Shown here one piece after another: positions 17,054-24,598 of a DNA stretch of 64,000 nt (its first letter is position 1; every line of letters begins with the position of its first letter). The stretch covers positions 156,973 to 220,972 of the forward strand of contig JAZUJE010000002.1 of assembly GCA_045642565.1 (NCBI GenBank), given 5' to 3'. The position numbers and the translations under genes were made by a program. This stretch comes from UBA1764 sp045642565. GTDB taxonomy: Bacteria; Bacillota; Clostridia; Peptostreptococcales; Anaerovoracaceae. A model generated the notes under the pieces. The model did not search any database, was not told the DNA's origin, and worked only from the letters and a program-made list of their open reading frames with translations.

Positions 17054-18056
17054 TTGGCTTTACCTCCTCTGCTACTACACCGTTTGAAGTAATAAAATCT
17101 ATTGCTGTGCCAAGCTTTGTTGCATCGCCCTTTATGCTTAAGAGCAAACTTCCAAAAGTTTTTCCGCCAATATCTTTTGTTGAAGCATGTACGATGCTGG
17201 CTTCTATTCCTTTTTCCACAGCCATACGCGCGATAAGCGGACGACCTGTCATTTCTTCTCCGTTAAACACAAGTCTGATAAATTTTTCATCAGCGCTTGT
17301 CTTTATAGGAATTGTTTCGTCGCCTTCAGGGAATACCAATCGTCTTGCCGCATCGGTTTTTGGTTTAGAGAATATATCAGCAACTAAACCTGTTTCTACA
17401 ACGGTACCATGATCAAGTATTGCTACATGTTTACATGCGTTTTCTACAACACTCATTGAATGTGTGATTATTACAACTGTGATTCCTAATTTTTTATTTA
17501 TATCTTTTATCAAATCAAGAATCTGCGCTGTTGTAGATGGATCAAGAGCCGATGTTGCTTCGTCGCAAAGAAGAACTTTTGGATTTGTTGCAAGTGCACG
17601 TGCTATTGCAACACGCTGTTGCTGTCCTCCGGAAAGTTGTGCAGGATATGCATTAGCTTTATCTTTAAGCCCAACTATATCAAGAAGCTCAAGAGCTTTC
17701 GCTTTTGCCTTGCTTTTTTCCATTCCTTCTAATTCGAGCGGAAAACAAACATTTTTTAAATTAGTTCTCTGCATAAGAAGATTAAAGCCTTGGAAAATCA
17801 TTGTGATTTCGCGACGCTTTTCTCTAAGCTGCTTTTCTTTTAAATCACCGATGTTTACGCCGTCAATTATAACTTGACCATCGGTTGGTCTTTCAAGCAT
17901 ATTTATGCAGCGAACTAATGTTGATTTACCGGCTCCGGACATACCAATTACGCCAAAGATATCTCCATCTTCTATAGTAAGAGAAACATCTTTTAAGGCT
18001 TCTACTGTTCCGTCTGTATTGGTAAATGTTTTTGTAAGTTTTTTAATCTCTATCAT
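17043..18056 (-). CDS. metN: Methionine ABC transporter ATPase MetN
   Basis: The 337-residue ATPase has Walker A GMSGAGKST, signature LSGGQQQRVAIARAL, Walker B LLCDEATSALD and the switch His (ITHS). A C-terminal NIL domain (~245-335) is the fold that binds methionine in other MetN proteins and shuts the transporter when cytosolic Met is high. It lies 12 nt after metQ with no clear ribosome site in that gap. The NIL domain means Met control would act on both activity and, through the leader, expression. Confidence 0.95.
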   Translation of the reverse strand: MIEIKKLTKTFTNTDGTVEALKDVSLTIEDGDIFGVIGMSGAGKSTLVRCINMLERPTDGQVIIDGVNIGDLKEKQLREKRREITMIFQGFNLLMQRTNLKNVCFPLELEGMEKSKAKAKALELLDIVGLKDKANAYPAQLSGGQQQRVAIARALATNPKVLLCDEATSALDPSTTAQILDLIKDINKKLGITVVIITHSMSVVENACKHVAILDHGTVVETGLVADIFSKPKTDAARRLVFPEGDETIPIKTSADEKFIRLVFNGEEMTGRPLIARMAVEKGIEASIVHASTKDIGGKTFGSLLLSIKGDATKLGTAIDFITSNGVVAEEVKPNVQ

Positions 18057-18068
18057 TTTTTGTTTTAA

Positions 18069-18911
18069 TTATTTTGCAGGTGAAAGTGCATCCCAGTTTG
18101 TATTTGTTGCACTGTAAACGCCCATTGGTTCATGATGTACTTCGAGTACCCATGCAATGTGTGTTCCGTTTTGTGCATTAAAGTCTTGCTGATAAGGAAT
18201 GTGTGCAAAGTAGTTTGCATAAACTTCATCTGCTTCTACAACCTGATTTGGAATTACATAATCTGTGTATTCTTGAATGTCGAGATTAATATTCTTTTCT
18301 GCAAGAACTTCTTTTGCTACTGCAAGGATTCCGGCATGTGGTGTTGGTGAGCAAGCAATTGAAATTGTTTCTCCGGAGAGTGCTGCATAATCAACACTGT
18401 CATCAAATCCGTTTGTTACATTTGCAAGATCGCATACGATTGCGCCCTTATATGTATCATTAATATATGCTTGTACTTTTTCGCTGTTTACTGCTGCGAT
18501 TAAAGCTTTTGTCTTGTCTGCGTTTTCATTTCCTTCTTTTACGCAAATTACGTTAGGATAAGAAACATCTGTACCTTCTGTTACGAATGGTGTGAGACCT
18601 GCTTCAATTGCATAGTTAGAATTGATTACTGCATAGCTTACATCTTGAAGTACGCTCGGAATCTGTGCTGCTTCAACTTCAAGGAATTCAATGTTATAAG
18701 GATTTTCTGCAATGTCTCTTACTGTTGCAAGAACATCACCTGTGTCCTTTAATTTAATGATTCCTTGTGCTTCGAGAAGAGCAAGAGCTCTTGCTTCGTT
18801 TGTTGAATCATTAGGAACTGCTATTTTTGCAGTTGCTTTTTCTTGACCACATGCTGTAAAACAAGCAAGTGCAAGTACGCATACGAGTGTGAGTGCGATA
18901 AATTTCTTCAT
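18069..18911 (-). CDS. metQ: MetQ-type methionine-binding lipoprotein with circularly permuted order
   Basis: The 280-residue protein is a lipoprotein (signal peptide, FTAC with lipidated C21) and clearly MetQ/NlpA family, but its halves are swapped. Residues ~28-165 match the canonical C-terminal half (AVPNDSTNEARAL, IIKLKD, DIAENPYNIEF, AVINSNYAIEAGL, YKGAIV). Residues ~180-276 match the canonical N-terminal half (ISIACSPTPHAGILAVAKEVL, YTDYVIPNQVV, ANYFAHIPYQQDFN, HHEPMGVYS). Normal MetQ starts with the second block. The cut falls where canonical MetQ crosses from YSKKIKSLDEL to GATIAIPND. A new linker (~166-179) joins the old ends. Ligand segments of both lobes are present, so it is probably functional. 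It is first in metQNI with an AAAAGGAG ribosome site. Confidence 0.92.
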   Translation of the reverse strand: MKKFIALTLVCVLALACFTACGQEKATAKIAVPNDSTNEARALALLEAQGIIKLKDTGDVLATVRDIAENPYNIEFLEVEAAQIPSVLQDVSYAVINSNYAIEAGLTPFVTEGTDVSYPNVICVKEGNENADKTKALIAAVNSEKVQAYINDTYKGAIVCDLANVTNGFDDSVDYAALSGETISIACSPTPHAGILAVAKEVLAEKNINLDIQEYTDYVIPNQVVEADEVYANYFAHIPYQQDFNAQNGTHIAWVLEVHHEPMGVYSATNTNWDALSPAK

Positions 18912-18968
18912 TTTGTATCTCCTTTTAAAAATTAAATTTTCGAAAATTATCTGGTTGTCCTGTTTAGC

Positions 18969-19008
18969 AAAAAGAAAACTCGGAAAGCCAAATAACTTTC
19001 CGAGTTTT
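18969..19008 (-). terminator. Attenuator terminator before metQ
   Basis: A 13-bp perfect stem AAAACTCGGAAAG/CTTTCCGAGTTTT with an 8-nt loop is followed by CTTTTTG. It sits between the Met-rich leader ORF and metQ. Its 5' arm (GGAAAGT, 19001-18995) can instead pair with ACTTTCC (19036-19030) at the end of the leader ORF, giving a 7-bp antiterminator. Confidence 0.85.
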
Positions 19009-19026
19009 TGATAACGTTTTTAACAA

Positions 19027-19131
19027 TTAGGAAAGTGTTTGACTTTTTGTTGCGCGCAAAATGTTGCGCATTGGCATAGCCATGCACATGTCCATAATCA
19101 TCATTGATTTTTTGTTTGCGTTTAATACCAT
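19027..19131 (-). CDS. Met-rich leader peptide (34 aa) of the metQNI operon
   Basis: An ORF of 34 codons plus TAA starts at ATG 19131 with an AAGGA ribosome site 7 nt before it. It encodes MVLNANKKSMMIMDMCMAMP followed by MRNILRATKSQTLS. Eight of 34 residues are Met, and seven fall in codons 10-21. It has its own promoter, ends about 20 nt before a strong terminator, and precedes a methionine transporter. The run of control codons identifies it as a ribosome-stalling leader. Stalling at the Met codons would leave ACTTTCC (codons 32-34) free to pair with the terminator 5' arm and allow metQNI transcription when charged tRNA-Met is scarce. A GCGCAA/TTGCGC hairpin (19069-19054) begins at the last Met codon. 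Confidence 0.85.
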   Translation of the reverse strand: MVLNANKKSMMIMDMCMAMPMRNILRATKSQTLS

Positions 19132-19163
19132 CGTTCTTTCCTTTTTGGTTTTAATTAACAAAT

Positions 19164-19192
19164 ACTTTAACACAGTATAGCGATGTTGTCAA
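19164..19192 (-). promoter_or_regulatory. Promoter of the Met leader and metQNI
   Basis: Minus-strand TTGACA (19192-19187), 17-bp spacer and TAAAGT (19169-19164), directly after the ArsR-family stop codon. The predicted start is ~25 nt before the leader ATG. Confidence 0.75.
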
Positions 19193-19193
19193 A

Positions 19194-19508
19194 CTACAAA
19201 TTCAATTTTTTCACAGAATTTATATATTTACCAAGTTCGCCTAAATTAACATAATAGTAGTTTTTAGGCCCTTCTTGCTGAACTTGTATGAGTCCGCCAT
19301 GTATCAGCTTGGCAATATGCTGAGAAATGGTTGATTGTGAATAATCGAGCTCGGCAACTAAGTCTTTGTTGCAAACCATTTCACGCTTTAAATTCTTTGA
19401 ATAGATGAAACGAAATATTGCAACTCTGGCCGGATGTGCAAGCGCATCACTGGCTCTTGCTATAAGCTGATAGTCTTCATTTGTCATTAATTCTTTTCGT
19501 ATTCTCAT
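19194..19508 (-). CDS. ArsR/SmtB-family winged-helix regulator
   Basis: A 104-residue DNA-binding protein: SDALAHPARVAIFRFI helices, then the recognition region DLVAELDYSQSTISQHIAKLIHGGL and the wing NYYYVN. It lacks the CxC metal motif of classical arsenic or zinc sensors (only one Cys, in MVCNKDL), so it probably senses something else. A TTGCTT-17-TATAAT promoter (19543-19515) puts the transcript start at or beside the ATG at 19508, so the mRNA may be leaderless; an internal ATG at 19487 is the alternative. It sits just before metQNI on the same strand, so a link to methionine is possible but unproven. Confidence 0.8.
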   Translation of the reverse strand: MRIRKELMTNEDYQLIARASDALAHPARVAIFRFIYSKNLKREMVCNKDLVAELDYSQSTISQHIAKLIHGGLIQVQQEGPKNYYYVNLGELGKYINSVKKLNL

Positions 19509-19514
19509 ACTGAA

Positions 19515-19543
19515 ATTATATCGTTAAATTACGATGAAAGCAA
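19515..19543 (-). promoter_or_regulatory. Promoter of the ArsR-family gene
   Basis: Minus-strand TTGCTT (19543-19538), 17 bp, TATAAT (19520-19515). The -10 ends only 6 nt before the first ATG. Confidence 0.65.
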
Positions 19544-19552
19544 GCTTTTCAA

Positions 19553-20749
19553 TTATTCCATGGTAATTTGCTCGCCATTTAAGGTTACCGTACAGGTCTT
19601 CTCTTTTTCATCTCTCATATACTTTACTTCGACCTTGTCACCCACTCTATGCTTAATCATAATCGCATTAATCTTATTCATGGTATTGACTTCTATGCCA
19701 TCTACTGTAAGTATAATGTCTCCTGTCTGCAGGCCGGCAGCTTTTGCTCCGCTACCTTCGTTTACGGAATTAACATATATACCTTTATCGGTGCCAAAGT
19801 GCTGTAAAAGCTGTTCGGAAGAGTATTGTGTCTGATCTTCGAGCCCTACGCCCTTAATTCCCAGGTAAGCTCTATGGAATTTTCCCGTCTCTTTAATCTG
19901 CTCTACTATTGGATTTGCAACGTTTATAGGGATTGCAAAGCCCATTCCCTCGCCATTACTTGCTTTCGCAGAGTTTATTCCTATAACCTGCCCTTTTGAG
20001 TTAAGCAGTGGCCCGCCGGAATTTCCGCCATTTATTGTTGCATCTGTCTGAATTAAGCCTTCCATTGTCGTGCCGGAGCTTGAACTGCTGCTGGATGAGA
20101 CTGTTATTGTTCTATTTAAACCTGAAACTATTCCCTGTGAAATCGATCTTTCAAACTGAAGACCGAGCGGATTTCCTATAGCTGCCGCATAAGAACCGAT
20201 ATTTATGCTGTCGCTATCGCCTAATTCTGCGGCTTGGAGACCTTCGGCATCAATTTTAACTACGGCTAAATCGAGGGTAGCATCATTCCAAAGTACTGTT
20301 CCTTCTACATCTGAGCCATCATAAAGCGAAACTGTGATTGATTTTGTGTCTCCGTCATTTACAACATGCGAATTTGTTAAAATATAGCCGGCTTCGTCTA
20401 CAATTACGCCGGTGCCAACGGATGGGGTGTCATAGGAATATCCACCACCGCCTATGCCAAAACCAAAGAAATCAAAGCCGTCAAAGCCCGATATCTCTTG
20501 GGTCGAAACCGTTGTAATTCCAACGACAGAAGGCATTACCTTAAGTGCAATGGCCTCTGCAATTGTCACATCTTCTGAAACATTAATTGTTACATTTCCG
20601 GCCTGGTTGGCTGTTTGTTCATTAATTTTTCCGCCATTTATTGCATTTCCCTGAATCAAATAAGAGGAAGCTAAACCTCCGGCAAAACCAAAGGCAAGCG
20701 AAACTACTATTACCAAAACAATTAATATTGTTGGCGTCTTCTTATTCAT
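19553..20749 (-). CDS. htrA: HtrA/DegP-family membrane serine protease
   Basis: Envelope quality-control protease. From the ATG at 20749 it has 398 residues: an N-terminal membrane anchor (~7-30), a glycine-rich linker, a trypsin-like domain with His (ILTNSHVVND), Asp (DATLDLAVVK) and Ser (NGGNSGGPL), and one C-terminal PDZ domain (~300-390, GAKAAGLQTGDIILTVDG). The start at 20749 is preferred over 20782 because it gives a normal signal anchor and an 8-bp ATGAATAA overlap with walJ. HtrA ends the wal accessory operon in Bacillus as well (YycK). Confidence 0.93.
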   Translation of the reverse strand: MNKKTPTILIVLVIVVSLAFGFAGGLASSYLIQGNAINGGKINEQTANQAGNVTINVSEDVTIAEAIALKVMPSVVGITTVSTQEISGFDGFDFFGFGIGGGGYSYDTPSVGTGVIVDEAGYILTNSHVVNDGDTKSITVSLYDGSDVEGTVLWNDATLDLAVVKIDAEGLQAAELGDSDSINIGSYAAAIGNPLGLQFERSISQGIVSGLNRTITVSSSSSSSSGTTMEGLIQTDATINGGNSGGPLLNSKGQVIGINSAKASNGEGMGFAIPINVANPIVEQIKETGKFHRAYLGIKGVGLEDQTQYSSEQLLQHFGTDKGIYVNSVNEGSGAKAAGLQTGDIILTVDGIEVNTMNKINAIMIKHRVGDKVEVKYMRDEKEKTCTVTLNGEQITME

Positions 20750-21530
20750 AAATCTCTGATACCTCGTTTCTCGACAAAACATGCACTATGCAGTTTTTTG
20801 AGCTGCATCCTTCTTCCCTAAGTATATTTTCTATTGTTGTCTGAGCCATTTCCGGAAAATTGTTCTCTTTGCTTAAATGAGCAAGAAGCACTTGGCGTTT
20901 TTTGGAAAAATTTTCCTTTTTCATGACGTCAGCAAGGGCTTTTGCCGCAGCTTCATTAGAAAGGTGGCCATAATCACTTAAAATTCTTTGTTTCAAAAAC
21001 CATGGATAAGACCCCATTTTTAGAACATTTTCGTCATGATTTGATTCTAAAACCAGGATATCTGACATAGAAATGAAATTTTTGATTTCTTCGCTGATAT
21101 AACCGGTATCCGTTACTATACAAATTCCTTTTCCTTCGGCCTCAAAAAAATAGCCAACCGGATCGGCGGCATCATGGGATGTTTTAAAGCTTTTTACAAG
21201 AATATCTCCGATTTTAAAGCTATCTCCCACTTCAAAGCATTGGCAATTTTCAGAATTTAATTCTAAATTAATTGCTTCAAAGGTTTTTTTATTTGCATAT
21301 AAACGCCTATTGAGTTTTGAAAGAGCTGAAAGCCCTTTGATGTGGTCTGTATGCTCGTGGGTTATCAGCACGGCATCAAGTTTTTCGATATCTTTGTCTA
21401 AATTGCAAAGACGATCCTTGATTTGTTTGCCGCTGAGCCCTGCATCAACCAAAAGCACTGTGTCTTCTGTGCTAACCACATAGCAATTCCCCGAGCTTCC
21501 GCTGGCAAGGGAACAAATCCTTAAGCTCAT
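20742..21530 (-). CDS. walJ: WalJ/YycJ-type metallo-beta-lactamase-fold hydrolase
   Basis: A 262-residue cytosolic MBL-fold protein. It starts with LRICSLASGSSGNCYVV, the YycJ signature, has the metal motif THEHTDHIKGL, and later TSHDAADPVGYFF and NHDENVL. YycJ belongs to the WalRK operon in most Firmicutes and affects the coordination of wall synthesis and division. It is translationally coupled to htrA. Confidence 0.92.
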   Translation of the reverse strand: MSLRICSLASGSSGNCYVVSTEDTVLLVDAGLSGKQIKDRLCNLDKDIEKLDAVLITHEHTDHIKGLSALSKLNRRLYANKKTFEAINLELNSENCQCFEVGDSFKIGDILVKSFKTSHDAADPVGYFFEAEGKGICIVTDTGYISEEIKNFISMSDILVLESNHDENVLKMGSYPWFLKQRILSDYGHLSNEAAAKALADVMKKENFSKKRQVLLAHLSKENNFPEMAQTTIENILREEGCSSKNCIVHVLSRNEVSEIYE

Positions 21531-21568
21531 CTATGTTTTATTCCTTTAAACTTAATTTTTGCTGAAAT

Positions 21569-22096
21569 TTATTCTGCAAAGGCTGCATAATAATAAGAGT
21601 TACCGCCGGAGCTAACTTTCCAATATGGAAGCGCTGTATCTTCTCCGGCTTCTCCGGCATATGCGGCCCTGTCTACTAAATAAATTAATTCTAAATCATC
21701 TACTTCATCAGTGATGCTATCCATACTTTTTAATAATGCTGTATAAGCAGGAAGAACATCTATAACTATATCTGTAGCTTGAATCGATTCTATAAAACTG
21801 CTGCTCTTTAAACCGACAATCTCTAAAGGAATACCATCAAATTCTGTTCTTGAAAGACCGCCCGCAGAATCACCTGCTTTAAAGCGAAGTCTAATTACCG
21901 AAATATCATCTACGCTTGTAGGAACCTCGCAAGAAATTTTTATTCCGCGAGATTGCATGTACTCAACAGCATTGTCTGTTAATTGTAATATTTTATCGGC
22001 TTCGGCTTTTACCTGAGAAACATAGATGCCGCCTAAAACCAAATTACAAATTATCAATGCAATTATTAATATGTTTTTAGCTCTCGACCAATCCAT
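21569..22096 (-). CDS. walI: WalI/YycI-type regulator of WalK
   Basis: A 175-residue bitopic membrane protein. The N-terminus MDWSRAKNILIIALIICNLVL is characteristic of YycI (MDWS then a membrane helix), and the rest is external. In Bacillus, WalI with WalH forms a ternary complex with WalK and restrains it. It overlaps walH by 31 bp. Sequence outside the N-terminus is diverged, so the call rests on the N-terminal signature, size and position between walH and walJ. Confidence 0.82.
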   Translation of the reverse strand: MDWSRAKNILIIALIICNLVLGGIYVSQVKAEADKILQLTDNAVEYMQSRGIKISCEVPTSVDDISVIRLRFKAGDSAGGLSRTEFDGIPLEIVGLKSSSFIESIQATDIVIDVLPAYTALLKSMDSITDEVDDLELIYLVDRAAYAGEAGEDTALPYWKVSSGGNSYYYAAFAE

Positions 22097-23169
22097 ATTG
22101 CTCCTAAATTCTCTTCTTCAAGGAAGAAGTATGAAACCATTGCACCCTTAACATCTATTGTTGCAGAGTACACACCATTTGTTAAAGTAAATCTATAATA
22201 ACTGCTTTCACTTTCTTTAAGCAGTTCTACTTTTTCTATTTTAAAATTATTTTCTTCGAGCCCGAGAGTTTTTTCAAGGAAAGATAATGCAATATTCAAA
22301 TCAGTATAAAAGTTTGGCTCTGATATATTTGCTACATCAGATTTAAATTCGATTGAACCATCTGTACGAATTGATAAACGTTTCTGACCATAGCCGTACA
22401 TATAAGTTTCATTTCCAAAACTATCTTTTATTTTTCTTACAAAATCAAAAGTATCACTAAAAACTTTTTCTGCTATCTTTTCACCATTTAAACCTTCTTT
22501 GATTGTTTCGGGAAGCATATTATAGCTTACTAAAATTTTATCAACATCATAAATATTCGCAGAATGATTTATTGTTTTTGATTCAAAGTTCAGAACATCC
22601 GAAAAACGATCTATAGCATAAAAGTTTTCACCGGCTATAAGTTTAAAATAATTTTCTTTGCTGTCTTTCATATAGAAACATTCTTTTGATAGATTTGAAA
22701 ATAGAACGGTATTAAAACCTGTTAAGTTTTCCGGTAATTCAAATCTCTTTTCTACAAGCTTATTCGCAAAGTCTTCAAAAGGAATATCAAAGTTGAATAC
22801 TATTTGAATAGATTCATTTTCTTGTGCAGCTTTTTTAAACTCTTCTTTATCAATACTTGTAATAGTGGCAGCTGAAGAAGAAAGTAAACTTTCCATACAT
22901 TCTTCTGTTGCTTTGTATATATTATTTTTGTTTTGAAAAGCAATCGAATATGTTGCGTTATTGTTTGACTGAAGAGCATATTCCGGAAGTATGTAATCGT
23001 TTTCGTTTACGTTTGATACCACGCTATGCCCACCGGGAAATATTTCTGAAATTGTAAGACTGCTTCCGTGTTGATTAAAGCATAAATACAAAAGTAGTAT
23101 TGTTATTAAAAACAATACTACTAATATTACAGTTTTGAGTTTTTCGATTAAATTGAATTTTTTGTTCAT
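22066..23169 (-). CDS. walH: WalH/YycH-type regulator of WalK
   Basis: A 367-residue protein with an N-terminal membrane helix (~10-29) and a long external part, consistent with two-domain YycH. The position directly before walI and walJ is the usual one. Sequence similarity is low by eye and the call depends strongly on order (H-I-J-htrA) and topology. The expected role is to modulate the WalK sensor from outside the membrane. Its start shares one base with the preceding stop (TAATG). Confidence 0.78.
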   Translation of the reverse strand: MNKKFNLIEKLKTVILVVLFLITILLLYLCFNQHGSSLTISEIFPGGHSVVSNVNENDYILPEYALQSNNNATYSIAFQNKNNIYKATEECMESLLSSSAATITSIDKEEFKKAAQENESIQIVFNFDIPFEDFANKLVEKRFELPENLTGFNTVLFSNLSKECFYMKDSKENYFKLIAGENFYAIDRFSDVLNFESKTINHSANIYDVDKILVSYNMLPETIKEGLNGEKIAEKVFSDTFDFVRKIKDSFGNETYMYGYGQKRLSIRTDGSIEFKSDVANISEPNFYTDLNIALSFLEKTLGLEENNFKIEKVELLKESESSYYRFTLTNGVYSATIDVKGAMVSYFFLEEENLGAIWIGRELKTY

Positions 23170-23804
23170 TATTTAATCAACGATTTTAGGAATCTTGCAA
23201 TCAGTTGTACTAAATTAAGTTTAACGGTTTCTACCGGTACAACATTTTCTGCTGTTTCTTCACCATCAACTTTTTTCTGTACTGCTGTAAATGCATTGTA
23301 AGTTTCTTCTACAACGTCATCTTCACCTAATACATCTAACTGAACTCTATATAAGCCCGGAGTTAAATTTTCAAGTTGCTTTGAGAAATACCCAACCTCT
23401 CCTGTTGCTGTATAGCTTACAGGATCTGTTACAGCGATTGCACAAATTACTTGTTTGGAATCACCTTCGCCGAGAATCAAAGCTTTCTGCTCTTCGTATT
23501 CTTTATCAATAGCTTCTAAAAGATTTTCTGTAAAATCGCTAACATCAATTGATTTAAAAATGCTAACTTCTGTTTCTTGTTCTTCATCAAATCTTGTTCC
23601 GACTAAAACTTTTTCTTCAAAAACTTTTACAGAAACTTTTTTCTTATCTGAAACCTTTACAGAAACAAGGAGTTTATCATCAGAAACAACGCTGTTTTTT
23701 ATTGGACTAACAATACTTGCTTTCGGTGTTGCTGCAAAAGCAAATGCTGAAGTAAGCATGCAAAGCACAAGAATAAATGAAATTATTCTTTTTGCGTGTT
23801 TCAT
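23169..23804 (-). CDS. Secreted protein of unknown function heading the walHIJ-htrA operon
   Basis: 211 residues with a classic signal peptide (cleavage near AFA-ATP, ~25). Residues 25-65 look like an Ig-like beta domain (SIVSPIKNSVVSDDKLLVSVKV), followed by acidic helical sequence, a second beta-rich region (~140-175), and an amphipathic Lys-ended helix. I do not recognise a family. A strong AGGAGG site and the WalR-box promoter make it the first and probably best-expressed product of the operon. A role at the wall or with WalK is inferred only from context. Confidence 0.8.
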   Translation of the reverse strand: MKHAKRIISFILVLCMLTSAFAFAATPKASIVSPIKNSVVSDDKLLVSVKVSDKKKVSVKVFEEKVLVGTRFDEEQETEVSIFKSIDVSDFTENLLEAIDKEYEEQKALILGEGDSKQVICAIAVTDPVSYTATGEVGYFSKQLENLTPGLYRVQLDVLGEDDVVEETYNAFTAVQKKVDGEETAENVVPVETVKLNLVQLIARFLKSLIK

Positions 23805-23849
23805 TTTCTCCTCCTTTCTGTACAGAATACTACTTATAATTACTCTTAT

Positions 23850-23882
23850 ATTATACGAGATTTATATTACAAAATTGTTACA
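23850..23882 (-). promoter_or_regulatory. WalR box and promoter of the walHIJ-htrA operon
   Basis: Minus-strand TGTAACAATTTTGTAAT (23882-23866) fits the published WalR/YycF consensus of two TGTWAH half-sites five bases apart with no mismatch. It ends 10 bp before a TATAAT (23855-23850), covers the -35 position, and no consensus -35 exists. This arrangement suits direct activation by WalR. Confidence 0.75.
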
Positions 23883-23989
23883 AATTCTTTACGCTTCAAA
23901 AACCATTTTTTAGCAGTGCTTACTATTTACTAATAAGCATTTTATATGCTAAAATACGAATTATCAACTTTACATATTATACCAAAAAA

Positions 23990-24598
23990 ATGAAACAGGA
24001 ACTACAGATTAGAAAAATTAAACTAAACGAAATCCCTAAAGTGTCTAAGCTTATGGCAACATGTTTTTTAGACTACCCGCTTTATTCTGTGTTTTTTAAA
24101 GATGAAAAAAGGCGATTTAATGGAATTTACCACTTTTTTTGCGTAAGAAACTATTGCCGACAGCGTTTTACCTATATAACCGAAGATGAAACCGCGGTTT
24201 TTACACTTAAAAGACCGGGGGATAAAGAACGCCCAATTATTGGATTCTTTTTAAATCCTATTTCGGCTATCAATTTTTTATTGCATGTTCCTCTTTCTGC
24301 GCTTTGGCTAGTCAGAGATTTTAATCGTTTTTCAAAACCCCTTCAAAAGAAATACTATGATAAGCAAAAAGACTGGTATTTTCAGGTTATTTGCACTAAA
24401 AAGGAAGCTCGCGAAAATTTGTACTTTTTCAAGATATTAAAAGAAATAGATGAAGGCGAGGCTATTTATGCTGAAACTCACACAGAAAGAAATGCCGAAT
24501 TATATAAATTGATGGGTTGTCAGCTTTTAGAAGAAGCTGAATGGCATGGGATAAAACAATATATACTACTTAGACCGGCTACCGATTCTCATCAATAA
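23990..24598 (+). CDS. GNAT-family N-acetyltransferase
   Basis: The 202-residue protein has the GNAT order: LRIRKIKLNEIPKVSKLMATCF-type start, central beta strands, and a late YAETHTERNAELYKLMGCQLLEE block that resembles motif B. Substrate unknown. It is one of very few plus-strand genes left of the origin. No ribosome site precedes the ATG; a TATTAT lies about 9 nt before it, so the mRNA may be leaderless. The 3' end overlaps convergent rnhA by 20 bp. Confidence 0.75.
   Translation: MKQELQIRKIKLNEIPKVSKLMATCFLDYPLYSVFFKDEKRRFNGIYHFFCVRNYCRQRFTYITEDETAVFTLKRPGDKERPIIGFFLNPISAINFLLHVPLSALWLVRDFNRFSKPLQKKYYDKQKDWYFQVICTKKEARENLYFFKILKEIDEGEAIYAETHTERNAELYKLMGCQLLEEAEWHGIKQYILLRPATDSHQ

Noticed and set aside
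17590..17600. CACGTG cores as further parS sites (also near 3842, 38323, 41308 and 52329)
   Set aside because: Flanks do not match the 16-bp palindrome; all lie in coding sequence.
18912..19193. SAM (S-box) riboswitch or Met T-box before metQ
   Set aside because: I looked for the conserved S-box core and for the T-box AGGGTGG-type sequence and specifier arrangement and saw neither. The region is filled by a translatable Met-rich ORF and one terminator.
24579..24598. Convergent overlap of the GNAT gene and rnhA as a frameshift or misassembly
   Set aside because: Both proteins end normally for their families; short convergent overlaps are common.
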